A DNA stretch of 64,000 nt from Opeltia flavorubescens (Eukaryota > Ascomycota > Lecanoromycetes > Teloschistales > Teloschistaceae): assembly GCA_000442125.1 (NCBI GenBank), contig KE546970.1:372001-436000 (forward strand). The letters are read 5' to 3'. This document shows positions 24,057 through 37,498 of the stretch, piece by piece; position 1 is the stretch's first letter; each line of letters starts with the position of its first letter. Made by a program: the position numbers and the translations under genes. Below the pieces are notes generated by a model. The model had not been told where the DNA came from. It searched no databases and saw only the letters and a program-made list of their open reading frames with translations.

Positions 24057-26178
24057 ATGAATCAACATCAGCAATACATGGACTCTTCGCAGTCGCACAT
24101 GCCAGGCGCACAGTCCTACCAAGCACAGGCATCAAGTGCAGGGAGCATGCCACCGTACTCCCATTACGCACAGCAACCGACTGTCATGCATCCCGCCACT
24201 AATACTTATACGCAATCTCCTGGTGGATATTCTTATCCATACAATGGAGTGACTTCCCCGCATGCTACGCAATCAGTGTCTTCTATCAATTCTCAGATGA
24301 ATCCAAATATGCAACCATTGCCTCGTAAGTGGCTTCTACCAAGTCTTTAGATCATGCCCTTCCTAATACGTTGTAGCGATGCCGTCAGGTGGACATTCTC
24401 AGCATCCCTATGGAGGTGGCCCTGGAGGCCCCGGACAGCCATTTGTGCAGCAGATGCAGGATACAAGTGGCCAGCATGCGCCACCTGGTATGAAGCCTCG
24501 AGTCACAGCAACTCTTTGGGAAGATGAAGGCAGCATGTGCTTCCAAGTTGAAGCGAAAGGAGTATGCGTCGCCAGGCGAGATGGTATGTGTTCAATGGTC
24601 CACGAAATTGGCAATATAAGGAGCCGTGATAGCTGACTAGCTGAAAAGACAACCACATGATCAATGGGACAAAACTTCTCAATGTGGCCGGTATGACACG
24701 AGGGCGCCGCGATGGTATTCTGAAGAGCGAAAAGACACGTCATGTGGTCAAAATTGGGCCAATGCACCTTAAAGGTGTTTGGTACGAAGCCGCTTCTTGC
24801 GATCAAGTTGACGCCGCTGACAAGTTGCAGGATTCCATTTGACCGCGCACTCGATTTTGCCAACAAGGAGAAAATAACCGAGCAACTGTATCCATTGTTT
24901 GTTCATAACATCGGTGCTCTTCTGTATCATCCCACAAACGCAAATCGAACCAGTGCGGTGATGGCTGCGGCAGACCGTCGAAAGCTGGAAGGTTCAAAGA
25001 GTCAACCTGGTGGTGCTGTTGGAACTCCAGGATCCCAAGCGCCATCTTTGCACCATCATCATTCAATGGCCTCATCTCACGTGGCGCAATCGCCGCACTC
25101 AATAGCTCCTCATCCTGGCACTGGAAGACCCTCTTTGGATCGAGCGCATACATTTCCAACACCTCCGACCAGTGCTTCGAGTGGTATCGGTATGAGCAGT
25201 CAGTCGAACCCCTACGATTACATGGGTGGTGCAGCTCAAGGGCCTCAGTCAATCGTTGACGCTCATCCGCACTCCACCCCAAATACACCTGCAAGTACCC
25301 CTCCCGGCCATACGATGCCCAATCTCCAGACCTACCCGTCCCAGCAACCCTACGATGCCGTGAAATCAATGTATACCACTAGCGCTACACAGCAAGGTCA
25401 GTACACTCCGCAGCAATCGATGCAATCGAACAGCATGGCCCGGTATCCCCCAGCCCAACCGAATACATACATGAAGCATGAGATGGGGCCTCCCACCACG
25501 CGCATTTCCGAGTTGGACGAACATGACGCCAAGGCGGACCCCTATCAACAAAGTCAAGGGAATCCAGCAACAAGCCATGCATCTGGGGAGGAAGAAGCCG
25601 ATCATGAGCATGACACAGATTACCCAAACGACGGCAACAATCATGCATACGCGTCAAATCGCGCTGCGTATAATTACAATACACAATCCAATCTCGGTGG
25701 ATTACCAGGAGATCCACCTCATCTATCGCCAGAAATGACGGGCTCTCCATCGCATCAGAATGGCTCTGGGCGGATCACTCCACGAACGTCATCAGGAGGT
25801 CAGACGCAATGGACAGCCGGTCATCAAACATCGCCTCGAGCTGCATATTCAAGCGGTGCTTACAACCCAATCAGTGACGTCCGCGGCAGTTTGCCAAACG
25901 GAACGTCTAGCATGGATGCATACGGCCCGAGCTCGATGCAATCGGCTTATGCACCAGCTCACTTGAACGGCGTCACTCCGTCGAACAAGCGAATGCGTGA
26001 GGATGATGATACAGAATATGGATCACGTCCTGCCAGCCGCGGCGAAGACATCGACGGGATGAAACGCCGCAAATACAGTGAAAGCGTGGGTGCTGTGGTC
26101 GGTAGCAGTTCTTTGGATCGAACTGGCCGACCGATCAATCGCACGCAGAACAGACCGGTTCAACGACTCCGTCCATGA
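24057..26178 (+). CDS. stuA: APSES-domain transcription factor StuA
   Basis: Four exons: 24057-24324, 24377-24583, 24649-24781 and 24831-26178, 651 aa. StuA orthologs control conidiophore morphogenesis, sexual development and secondary metabolism. The start [14 protein letters not shown] resembles the conserved StuA N-terminus. A Gln/Pro/Gly-rich segment precedes the APSES DNA-binding domain (about residues 130-235): [79 protein letters not shown] and [16 protein letters not shown]. Each of the last two splices falls inside a conserved APSES block, which supports the model. The long Ser/Pro/His/Gln-rich C-terminal half ends with bipartite-type basic clusters (NKRMRE and GMKRRKYSE), a likely nuclear signal also seen in orthologs. 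Regulation is probably through the long leader with intron and uORFs. Intact. Confidence 0.95.
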
Positions 26179-27652
26179 TACATATCCAACGATCCAGCGA
26201 AATTGTGCTTTAAGCGAAATTCCAGCAGCATCTTTACGACTCGGGCCTTTTGGGCCATCGATGACATCTAACGCAGCGTGACGATGCTTACTCCATTGCG
26301 CTGTACTCGTACGAATTGCTAATTTAGCATCACTGGACTTTATTCCTTAGGAGCTTCTTGCCCACGGGCATAGATTCGGTTTTCTCTTGCTCGCTTCAAC
26401 TACTCCTACCTGGATTCTACTTAAGTGTTTCTACTATATCCGATTGCATATTTATGATTTAACGACACGATTTTCGATTCTACCATGACTCCACCTTATA
26501 TCAAGGTGTGATGATTACGATTACTCTATGGATAGGACTTTTTTAGCGAGACTGGGGAGCGTGGACGATGGATGAACGATATATTGTTTGTGTCTAATCT
26601 ACCAAAAGCTTTTTTCCTATCATAGGTCTCTGAGACGGATGACGAAGGATCAGGGAACTTTCTAGGGCTTTGTGAGTGGATCAGCATTCTCTAGGTAGCT
26701 AGGAGAAAATGCAATCCATCTCGAGAGTACTTCTTTTCGCTCTACTCCTTAACCTCGTTCGCCTAGACTTGTCCTCTGGGATATCATGATCCGGAAATGC
26801 ATGTTCTGACTCGGCATGCTCCGTCATAAATCGATCCGAAATGATATGCAGGATCGTTCTTTTGCGTGCGAATAATCTTGCAGGAAGGGTATGCCATGTT
26901 GATCATCCAGTCTGTGCCCCAGATTCTACTCCGTACACTAGAAAGTTCCTGCGAGGCAGCTAAAAGGATGTGCCATGGCCCTTATGCGAGGCTAGGTAAT
27001 GCCATGTACCTGCTCGATGTTCTGCATGCTTCGATCTGCTAAATCTATGCACGAGTAGACTTAGACTGCTTTGGCTATGCCTCGAGTCCCACCCGATCTT
27101 ATAAGTGATACGAATGGTGCGTTTGATTTTAGAACTGATGAATTATGCGCAGCGGCGTAAGGAGGGGCTCCTGGTTCATTTCCTCTTTGGGAACCCTCTG
27201 TTGGCCTCTTTTCTTGCCGCGCCAGTTGATTTCTCCATCATAACTTCACCTTCCCTTTTGTTTACATCTGTTCGGACCACTTGTCAAACCTCCTACCCCG
27301 ACCAAACCTAGACGCCACAAAAGCACGCTTCTAAGAACTATCAGTCAGCATATCGACGGGAAGCTGCTTACGCGAAGGACATTTCTCGGGCGAATTTGCG
27401 GATTTGGCATCGTCGCTTCGTATCCATGAAGGAGACTACCATCAACAACCTGGAAGACTACCCAACAACTAAGCATTGTCACCGGACCCTGACCATGCAT
27501 CTTCCAGTGGCATAGCTCATCGCGAAGATCCTCTGAGACGAGAACCCTGGCCGCAGTGCATCTGCACCCTTACGACCTTGGACATCTCGCTAGGCGTAAC
27601 GCAACCCACAGCCTTGGAGCACTGCGTTCTTTCCACCCTGCAGCCCGCCCTC
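26179..27652. other. intergenic region
   Basis: About 1.5 kb between stuA and the BRCT gene on the same strand, containing the 3' UTR of stuA and the promoter of the next gene. No credible coding frame, RNA or repeat found. Confidence 0.4.
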
Positions 27653-28676
27653 ATGGCCCCTCCACCCACATCCCACCCTCCCGCCGCACAGCCCCGCCGC
27701 ACCATCTTCGATCCCTGGAATTCATCGTCTACAGGGCACCAGCGTGCCGAAAACCGTCTTTCAGGCTCTACGTCATGGCGGACTTCTCGTACCGCCAAGT
27801 TAGCGAATCAATTCAAAGCGGGCGGCACCGGAGGCAAAAGAATGTACGATAGTGTGGGTGCGGGAAGCGAGTTTTTCCGGAAGGATGGGCGGAAAGACAA
27901 TGGTGGGTGGGAGAAGGGAGCACCGGGGCTAAGGGAGAAGGGCTGGCAGGATGTGGGTGATCTGCTTGAGGGAAAACAGGGTGGGGGTGGTGATACGAAG
28001 AGGAGGAAAATGAGTGATGATGGTGACAAGGAGGCATCATGGGCGAAGGATGAGGAGGCGACGAGCACGACAGAGCCTGATACCAATGAAGCAGGAAAGA
28101 AAGGTGTTTTCCATGGATTGTGCGTTTTTATCAACGGGTCTACAGCGCCGATGGTAGGTGATCACCGATTGAAGCAATTACTTGCAGAGAATGGCGCTCG
28201 CGTCAGCATTTCGCTGGGTCGCAGGACCGTCACGCATGTCATTCTTGGTACACCGAATGCTGGGATTGGGGGCGGTGGTGCGGGTGGTGGGCTGGCGGCG
28301 AGTAAGATCCAGAAGGAAATACAAAGGGTGGGCGGGAAGGGGGTGAAGTATGTGGGTGTGGAATGGTGAGTCCATCTCGATCTACCCCTTTTTCGCTCGA
28401 TGCCAATTTACCACGTGATTTCACTCCCATTTAGCGCTTGAGTTATGTTGAAGGTGCTTGGGCCTTTGTTCTGCTGAGGTAGACTTTCGCTGACAAGCTT
28501 TCAGGGTCCTTGAAAGCCTTAAAGTCGGGAAGAGACTGCCTGAGGCACAGTTCTCGAATATTACCCTTGCCGCAAAAGGGCAGAAGAGTGTGTATGGTAT
28601 GTTCACAAAGGAGAAGCCTTCCTCCGCAGTGGCACCCGCGGGTGCAGAGATTGTCTTGCCTAAGGCGAAAGCGTGA
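27653..28676 (+). CDS. BRCT-domain protein
   Basis: Two exons, 27653-28365 and 28505-28676, 294 aa. The first ~150 residues are low-complexity and charged, with a likely nuclear signal (TKRRKM) and basic/Gly-rich stretches. A single BRCT domain occupies about residues 150-255: GVFHGLCVFINGSTAP, LKQLLAENGARVSISLG, RTVTHVILGTP, then a Gly-rich loop and GVKYVGVEWVLESLKVGKRL. The intron interrupts the codon of the conserved BRCT tryptophan (TG|G), and splicing gives the expected WVLES helix. The C-terminus (KGQKSVYGMFTKEKP) resembles a short tail seen in related fungal BRCT proteins. BRCT domains bind phosphoproteins or DNA ends in DNA repair and checkpoints, so a nuclear role is inferred. An upstream in-frame open region exists (to about 27476), but the first solid ATG with the Pro-rich start at 27653 is preferred. 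Confidence 0.82.
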
Positions 28677-31283
28677 TCAGTGTGGCATGGGCATGGAACG
28701 ATTTGACGTTTGCTAATGACGGTGATGGTTATGGGATCATCGATGGTACGGTAACTGGTATGGAATGATGCATTTGGATGGAACGCATGAATATGGGTCT
28801 GCATAGGATACGGGAAGAGGGCTCGGTGCATGGCTTCGGCGTCAAGCATGATGGACATATTGATGCATGGGCATAGGGTCGTGAGTATTTCTGAGGAAGG
28901 CATTCGGCCGGTACATGACATGCTAATGAACGTCGGAAACCCGAGTGTTGAAACAAGTCCCACATCATGGGTAAGGCACCTTTCCCTTGTTTATGGAATA
29001 AAGCAGCGTTGATTGTCACCACCACATCCCTCGAATTGCGGCCCCTCGAAGGCGACACAACGTTTTTGCTGTTCTCCTCTTACGCAGCGTTTTTATCACT
29101 GGGGAGATCTTCTCCATTCTGTCTTTATCGTTGGATATCTATCCAATCTTCTCGTTATTATTCCTACTATAAGTTTCCTTCCAACTTGTCGTCAAGACGT
29201 TCCGGGTTCCAGAAGACGTGGATTATGATGGCCTTCACCACTTGCAATGCTTAACTTCATCCAACCGTCCACTGGGTAGCCTCACTGGATCAATTTATCT
29301 TCTGGCTTGTGAACGGAGGGCTAGATTATGGGTACTGGATGGAATCATTCCTTTCCTTCCAAGAAATTTATTCGACGATTTTTTCTTTCATCAATAATTG
29401 ATCCACTCTCCTGGCTGTTACTATATCTCACTGGGGTATATAGGCGTACTTTCATTTTTCATTGGGTAGTATTCAATTGGACATACTGGCTCAGATTGGA
29501 TTCTCTCCTTCCTTTCTCTTTTTTATATTCCGGAAATCTTATTGATCTTTGTCGGTTCTGGGTATAGTGCTTGCATGTTGCACTCGGTTATCTTTAGGAA
29601 AAATTTCGTTGAGACCTTTCTTATCTAATATATGTTCGCTTTACTGGAGCTGAAGCCCATCTCAATACTCCATACTCAAGACCCTTCAAAAAAGACGAGA
29701 TAGCTGTTGCGATAAAATCGAATGCGGGCGAGGATTGATATCCCCCAGGAACACCATGCAGCCCAGGTGGAGCTTGTTACTTTACACTGACCTTTATTCG
29801 GGAGTCCACAGTAGTCGGTACCTCGACATCCCTGTATCCAGTCAGTGGGCTTGTCACGATCCCGCAACGAACGCCTGAGAAAAAGATCTCCCATCATCTA
29901 GCACTTCACTTTAATACCAAGTTCACGGAACAGCTCGACAACTGTGTAGCATCAAGGAAGTACCGTGGCTTTTTCCATCGGATCTCCTTCTCGACTGTCT
30001 ACTCTGGCAGGTAGCCGCTCCAGCCAGCGGTATAGGTGAATCTCACCATCAATACAGTCATACCCGGCTGCTAATCTATGCCTATATGCAATCCTTTGTT
30101 GACATTTTGCAGCGGGTGAATATGATTATTCAGCATGCGCGTTCAAATTGCTCCTTGATGAATCCAATCCCAATTCTCGATTCTCGTGCCACGGACTTAA
30201 CGACAGCTCTCCCTCGCTCGTGCAAGACACCATGCCGAGACTAGCAGCGGATGAAAAGCAGATGATTTAGATATCGGCATCGGAGACCTCGCTAGGATCT
30301 CCTCCCATGATGTGGACCATTGACGATAGCGATATCGCTCCAATGTCACCGACCATGTCGGATTGGACAGATTTATGGATTCCGGCCCGTAAATTGGTTT
30401 TTCCGTGCCACGGGAGCGACACCGACGTACTTATCGCATTGAACGATGCCACTTCGATAGTCTAGTGACTGAAAACGGCCGGCTCCGTCACGAACTAAGT
30501 GACGCGAATAGCCGCATCGGCATAATACTTTAAATCTAGGAAGCGGTCCGCATGAATATCAGATTAATACAGGGAGAAAGCGAGTTGCATGAAGACAAGC
30601 AAGGGGGAACATCAGGTAGTCCTCTTAGGGAAGACAGCTCGACCGTCCAAGGGGACTGAGATATAAGTCAGACTAGTCGTCTAGTCACAGCAAGCGCGTA
30701 AGGTTGACTGATATACTCTTTCCGATCGGTCAAAAATGGCACGATTATAATCCTATTCGGCTGCTTCAAACTATAAAACACGACTTCGCTCTGATTCAAT
30801 ATTATCTGGTACGAGTGTTGTCGCTTTATCCCTGAGAAATCGTAAATAGGAAGGTATGCTTGTGTTTATAATCCGTTTCTGATTTCATGTTGATTGACAG
30901 CCGTACTCTGTTCCTGAATCTGGTCATCACCGTTGTTATTGTTCCAGCCAACTTTTTTAACATCTATTCCAAAATCGATAGCTGGTACAAATATCGATCA
31001 ACGGGCAGACAGGCAAGATCAAGCTCCAGGCAGAGTTTCCGGGGTGATTACCCTGCCTATCTTTGATCTGGACTGGTGTATAAATCAAGATATATTTTAT
31101 TGACAGCAGGGGACCGCGTCTATCTTCTATCTATGCAAGGAGTTCACTGAGGAATTGTAAGTGATTTTATATTACCGTGCCCCGATTCATTCAACCGCTA
31201 ACATAGTATTCTCTTCAAGTCTTATAACAGTGACTCCGTTCGGGAATCATTACCAACCTCCCTTTCAATTCGATCACCGTCCA
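28677..31283. other. gene-poor tract, first part
   Basis: 3' flank of the BRCT gene, then AT-leaning sequence with only short, uninformative open frames. Around 30,270-30,460 both strands are open for about 60 codons, and near 30,470 a short coiled-coil-like stretch (GRLRHELSDANSRIG) can be read on the + strand. These may be remnants of a lost gene. No terminal repeats, transposase or reverse transcriptase recognised. Confidence 0.35.
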
Positions 31284-31643
31284 ATGACTATTAGCAGCAT
31301 TACCGAGGTTAAAGAAGTTGCGCTGCTCGATATGGGTAAAGAGCTTGAAATCCTACCAAATATTCTCACAAAGCTTCTTCTAAATGCATCAAATGCTCAC
31401 AGAGAGCTACTTGCTGAACTTGTGGACCTCGTCTTGACAGCTAAAATGCTGATGGCGTTGATAGAGCCGAACCCAAATCCAAATATCCCAAACAGTACTA
31501 CAGCCACTTATACCTGCCCCTGCTATAATGAGAACGATCAGAAGTTCCAATTCTTCCTTGAGCTCTCCAATCAATTCTTACAGTGTAGGCTGCAAATGGA
31601 GCGCAGTCGTCGACTCGACGATAACGATGCAGTGAGATCATAG
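31284..31643 (+). CDS. doubtful hypothetical ORF
   Basis: 119 codons from an ATG at 31284. It reads as a soluble helical protein in its first half (ELLAELVDLVLTAKMLMALI) with a charged C-terminus (LQMERSRRLDDND). It resembles nothing I know. It lies in a gene-poor tract and may be an exon of a larger or decayed gene together with the frame at 31964-32245. Treat as unproven. Confidence 0.28.
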   Translation: MTISSITEVKEVALLDMGKELEILPNILTKLLLNASNAHRELLAELVDLVLTAKMLMALIEPNPNPNIPNSTTATYTCPCYNENDQKFQFFLELSNQFLQCRLQMERSRRLDDNDAVRS

Positions 31644-31888
31644 CAAGGTGGTCATCGAAGAAAGCAGAGAAGCTTTTTCTTCTCCAGACCAAAGTCCGAA
31701 ATTTCCTTTCAACTCTCAGATAATATAGTTTATAATTCATGTTCATTTTCATTACTCGTGTACAATTTCTGATATCAAACCACAATACAGCGCCCTGCAA
31801 CATTGTTCTTTGCATTCACCCACAGTATATATCTCCAATACATACTGCCAGACTCGTCTCCTACTCCTACATACACAGAAATGCGTCT

Positions 31889-32245
31889 TGAAAAATAGAC
31901 TATGTTCTCTGCGTCTCGTTAGCTGGGACTGATCTCGCAGACGTAGCCAAAGCACTGAACGACATGAATACCGAAATCAACGATATCATGACCAAGCTCG
32001 ATCTAATCACCGAGACCATATCAAATGGCTCGTCACGTTCTGGGACCACTCACAATGTCCGATTTACATCCACTCTTGACAACCCATACCGCTTCGACAT
32101 AGCTGCGTTTAGATTGTCGCTCATGGATGGTTTTACAATCCTTGCAGAGATTGAATGGGGACTCAATCCACCGGCGATTGCTCCATCAGAAGAGGGGATA
32201 CGACAGGTTATCGCATGGACCGTTAAAAATCTCTCGACTCTTTAA
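31889..32245 (+). CDS. doubtful hypothetical ORF, possible last exon
   Basis: Open from about 31889, with an internal ATG at 31964 and a stop at 32243-32245. The sequence around the ATG is amphipathic and helix-like (DLADVAKALNDMNTEINDIM and TKLDLITETISNGSS) and then becomes more globular. The coding-like feel extends upstream of the ATG, which suggests a spliced exon rather than a start. No family recognised; in the decayed tract. Confidence 0.28.
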
Positions 32246-32945
32246 GGATATCTATAGTATCTGGCAATCATTGAAAAGAGCTTGATATAGTACATCGGCG
32301 ACGACCCTACTCCGAATGAAGTTGATGTGCCGATGATGGTTGCTACGGTTTTGCTTGCGCTTAGCATACTGGCAAAGGAGGAATGGCTCTCTTCCCAATG
32401 TACCTTCGTCTCCAGATCAGACTCCGCTCATTCGAAGTCTCGCTCCGACCAGCAGCCACTATCTGATCAAAATCTGTTCTTCGGTATATTTCCTCTCTTA
32501 GACCAATCTCTATACATGATTCCTGACTCTTCCCTGGTTCCGGCACGAAGTCTCTCCTGGGCCTTGATAGAGTTCTCGATGTACCTCCCTTTCAGATTGT
32601 CTCCGGTCCCGATCCAAACCCTGAAAATAGCACGGAGCTATTGCCTGATCCGATAGATGACAACCAACCAAATCCTAGCCGTCTGTGGAACAATGGATCT
32701 TGATGACGAGGCAAGCCCAGCAGTAGCCCGATTTTATTTTCGTTGGATATCTACGCTTTAAATACTCTATTACAAAAATGAGGGATATTCACGAATTTGG
32801 ATGACAATAGAGGTACAAAAAAGCTGGTCTCTTATCAATAATTGAGGCTGGATACAACGTCTTTCCCTAACTGCACCTCACCGTGGCGATTTTGAATTAT
32901 AAAAGTATCGCCGAGATTACTTCACTGATTCCTTCGATTCTCGAA

Positions 32946-33188
32946 ATGATGATACTGTGCTTTCTTTTGCATATCTTCTTCTCGATGGGATTCGGGTCCC
33001 AAAGCAGGTTATGGACAGATATAGATAATGTCCTCAACTTAGAAGCCGAAGCACGTCTGAAAGAGCTGATTGAGATACTTGAGGGCCAAAGCTTAGGTCG
33101 GGATCCATATTACGAAGATCTATATAAGTCTTGGACTACTTTCCTCTATCAGCTTGGTCAAAATGGGCAAACGAAAGCAGGCAGATAG
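32946..33188 (+). CDS. doubtful small hypothetical ORF
   Basis: 80 codons starting MMILCFLLHIFF, a hydrophobic stretch, followed by a charged helical part (LEAEARLKELIEILEGQ) and a Tyr-rich segment (DPYYEDLYKSW). It could be a membrane-anchored small protein or a fragment. No homology recognised; surrounded by broken frames. Confidence 0.22.
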   Translation: MMILCFLLHIFFSMGFGSQSRLWTDIDNVLNLEAEARLKELIEILEGQSLGRDPYYEDLYKSWTTFLYQLGQNGQTKAGR

Positions 33189-35118
33189 GCGACATTTTCG
33201 AAAAATAATGCTGCAGCAAGCTGGCCGCCTTGATGAACCGCAGAGCAACTATGTCGATAAGGGCATCCAGGTGACCATTTCGTTACCAATGCCATCACCG
33301 ACTAATCAATCGCCACCAGCCACTCCGACGCTGATGACTTAATACATTTACATGGCAGCGGAGACGCTCACTCAATTGCAAAGCACACCAGTACCATCAC
33401 CAATGAAGCAATTGCCGCCCATGCATGTGATACAGCGAATCCAGTAACTAAGTATAGCTTACACCCTCAAGAAGAGGGTGAGGATTCTGAGCTGGAGTAC
33501 CAGGGTGTGCCTTTCGCTCTCGAAGCTGAATTTTAGATCGAGACTGATGAGGACAACGACCATTTTGGTCCGTTTACTTGTGAAGAATCTCATCGATCGG
33601 AAAGGCAATGACGACATTCAACGTTTACTGACTTCGGATATAATCTCATTATCATTGCTTTGACATCCTGCTCCCTTGATAAATCCCTTAGATTTGCCAT
33701 CATACTGGCTTTGCGTAGCAAAATATCTCGACTTGTCGATCAGAATTATATATCTAAGACTTGCTCTTCAATCGCTATCAAATTTTCTTAAAAAGATCTA
33801 GGATCGGAAATGAAAATAATTATCAATATTCCCGGAAATCTACATTTTCATCAGATTACCTGGTTTCTTATTATACATCTTTGTCTACTGGTTGATCTAT
33901 CGCAAGGGAAAGTGAGCTACTTTCAGTAGCTCCAGCATTTGGAAGAACGGTCAGGTAAATCGGCATACCATGCCTTGTTCATCGTATTGAGATAAAATGA
34001 CGATGAAGCGATACATCTCTGTGAGAAGACACTGCTTTCCGTATCAAAGCTTCTATGTCCTCCAGGGTTGCTCGATGGCTGAGAGTGATATGACGGATAT
34101 CTCTGTTCTCGTCGATATAGACTGAAGTCATTCCGAGGCAGCACACTGCACGATCAAGCCCGGGCCAAGTACCATTGCACCACAATTAAGAGAATGTGGG
34201 AAGATTTTTGGATGGCCGGATATTGTTCGGCCGACATTAGATTGTGTGTGTCCACGGTTACGCTCTCCCTTACCGTGATCGAGATTTAGGTACACTGGGC
34301 CGAAATCCCTGCCTCTGAGGCGCTGCCTAAATACGCCTTCGTATATATCTCTGACTGACTCTTACAAACCCGACGATACTACATGGAGGATAGGGCAGTG
34401 ATGTCTGTGCCTCAGTTAAAATGAATAAGGGGCAACCTCAAGACAAATACACTCTGAAAGGATAAAGCTTGCTGTTCAGAAATTACGATCTCAATTCTCA
34501 ATCAGAAATTCAGCAGTCGTTCACCGCTCCCACGTGGTAAATCTGACATCCCCCAGCATCGATCAGATGCGAAGTTGTTTTAATATTGTCTTACTCCTAG
34601 GAGAACTCGAGACCGATTTCCCGGATCTCCTCTAACCCTGATAACGGTCGGTCAACGAGCCAAAGCAAGAAGTAATCCTTTTACTTGAAACACATTAGCA
34701 AGAAAAGCTGAGGACCACTGTCGCCTCCTAGCCATAATATATCCTTTACAGATTAAATCGCCATGCGAGCCTAGGACAACTTCACTGTTCTTATGGTCGG
34801 CAGTCAACTTCGAATCTACAATGACAGTCATCGGACCATCTGCCAGTGAACGATATCCAAACTTAATTAAATCTCAATATCAGCACAGTCCGAACTTATG
34901 GCACAGCACCAGTACTCAATCATATTTCAATTCAAACTTTATCGGACCTGAAATCTGCTGCAATATTTCTCTCTTGATGAGATGGACCGTAAGGAGATTG
35001 TGATAAAAATGTCTGCAAGCGCTAGGTTTTCACCCTACTAGAGTCTCCTAAAGAATGTAGGTCATTAATCCTTTTTGATCGAAGCATTTATCCACGTATT
35101 GATCTTCGCGTCCAGGTA
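33189..35118. other. gene-poor tract, middle part
   Basis: Nearly 2 kb of AT-leaning DNA with no open frame over about 75 codons and no recognisable content on either strand. Confidence 0.4.
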
Positions 35119-35510
35119 CTGTTCTTTTATAAATACCAACTCGCAAGCGAGAAGGAACTCGTAAAACTCAACAAGAAGGTTGAGAAATTACAGGNGAAGA
35201 CCGGGGCCTTACAGGTGGAAATCCAGGATCGCGCTAGAGGTATGGAGAAGATGGGGAGCAGCCGGCAACAGATATGCTGGAAAGGGGGGAACTGGAAGAT
35301 GCACGGTCAATTCTTGCTAACAGCATAGAGGATCACGGCACAATTCGATCATCGGTAAAGGATAACGTCTTGGACGATCTCGGCAGGGCCATGCATGGTA
35401 TCTACTGCTTAATGACGGGAAGACGTCGAAAGTTAGACTCTTACTCACCACCATCTGGGATTGACTGGCTGATAGATGGGCCACTTGGCTTGGAAGACAA
35501 GATCCGATAA
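35119..35510 (+). pseudogene. coiled-coil gene fragment with ambiguous base
   Basis: One frame from about 35119 reads as a coiled coil (YQLASEKELVKLNKKVEKLQ), then crosses an unresolved base (N at 35195) and continues to about 35330. A second frame from 35274 continues in the same style (MLERGELEDARSILANSIED). The switch between frames means either a broken gene, an assembly error near the G run at 35280-35287, or two unrelated frames. No family recognised. Host-type remnant is the simplest reading. Confidence 0.3.
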
Positions 35511-37498
35511 TGGATCTAGGCAGAATTTCTCTTCGACACCAAAGACCAAATGGGAGAGTAATGCCGGGCTGAGTATTCCATCTCTCAAAATTCCTTCACT
35601 GGTATGTTTCAAGCCGGCACCTTCGCTTTTATACATAAGGTGGACTAGAATCTTAGGAGGTACTATTACAGACGTTGCTGTAGAACACATGACGTGTGAA
35701 GGCCAAAGGATACAGAGCAGCTATCGGTTACGAACCGAACGATTTTTTAATCACACTCTCCTTTGACGGCGAGTATGGTAAACACGTACCTTATATGGCA
35801 CAAGACGGTGCACGTTTTCTCTGCCACGAATGTATGTCACATGGCAGTAATACAATCGATCACCTAGGATGAAGAGAGCGAACCCAGGTGCCTGCCCAAG
35901 GAGCTTATAATCAACGTCACAGAACTGAAACTTGATCCTGCTCCATCAACTTATCGCTGCATACTGGATGATAAAACGGTCATAAATCCATTGATCTGTT
36001 GAATTTCTAGCGGATGAGACGGGCTACGGGAAGGTACTTACTTTACTGCTACGTAGCTTCCTTCTATTTCCTTCTCTTCACTTCTTAATATTTCCAAAGT
36101 ATCACTGATCTTCTTCGCCCGTTGTTTATTAGATGATTCTCTCCACAAGGTGAATAAATTCGCACCAGCAGCACTTGCCCCATGAATAATTGTTGAAATT
36201 ATTTATCTCTGGATTGTAGCAGCCGTTGTGTTGGGTCATGTATTTTACTTACGCAATAGTTTACGCTGGTGTCAGAACACCTCTATGCAGAGAGTGGCAT
36301 TCGAAAAAGCATGTCGTAATACATGATACGGGCCAACAATCTCTAAAACACTCATCAACCATTACAGCTGATAATATCAGCAGCACGACCACCGTCAACG
36401 GGAGCTCAGACCGCTGACTGGAAGGCCTTGAGACTCGTAGGTTCGCAAGACGAGGAACCTTTACCTTCATACCGTGGAAGTCAGCATGGTTCTCTACCAG
36501 ATCGATCCATCAGATCCAGCAAGCAAGAACCGCATGCCGGTGAAACGAAGGCCGGTTTGCGAGAAAGAGACGTTGGTGACTTGAAGCTCGGTTCGCAAGG
36601 AGCTGTGGGCTGTCTATCACTTCAAACGTTGCAGTTCTGGCCTCGACATATATAGATACATATTGTTCTATTCTCCTTCCAAGACTGGTATAGTATAAAT
36701 GGCGGTTAAAATTGAATGCCATAAACAAGATACTCCTGACGAGATTTTGGCTAATCTTGGGATGCGAGTTTCTGAAAGAGAACCAAGAGCCGAGATACAT
36801 CATCGGATCAAATATCAAAGACTTCGAAAATAGCGCCTATAAAGAATATTTCGGAGGTTTTCTCTAAACACGGAAATCTTTGAGATAGCGAGAAACCTAC
36901 TATACAAGAGTAGTGCGTACTATCCATGGCCTAGCGATTTAATTGCCGAGTGTCCAGCATTCAATCAGCCACAATCTCCTCCATTGGAGTGATGTCTACC
37001 AAGGATTACAGTATCCACATTCTAGTTCATGCCAAAAGATGACAGAAGGGAAAGTCTCCAATCTCAAAAACGAAAGAAGTCCTCATCCCCTTCGCACCGG
37101 TCATCGGTGGCAGAAAATATATCCAAGGGTCTCGTCGCAAGATTTATATTTCACAGTCAGCAATACAAGTAATGGAATCAGCAAGCTCCTTCACGAGGCA
37201 GAGAGCAGTGCAGCCAGCAAAGGGTAACAAGGACTTGCCAGATGGACAGTGCAACTATGGATATAAATGATTTGGCAAGTTTAGCCTTTAAGCCACTGTT
37301 GAGTGCGGATTTATAAACGAATGGCCAGCACGAATGGCGTACCCAATTATAGACGAAATTTCGGGGAAGTTCATCTATCCATCGTGGCAGAGAACAATGG
37401 AAGCTCACTAGCAGTCAACGTACCCCTTCCCTGAATTGATGTGACGTTGACGCAAATCCGGACCCGCATCGTCCATTACAGTCATCGCAGGGACTGTA
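35511..37498. other. gene-poor tract, third part
   Basis: Short frames only. A coding-like stretch can be read at about 36,700-36,830 (KIECHKQDTPDEILANLGMR) and another at about 36,866-36,970 (EIFEIARNLLYKSSAYYPWP), in different frames, as expected for a decayed gene. No function can be assigned. Confidence 0.35.
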
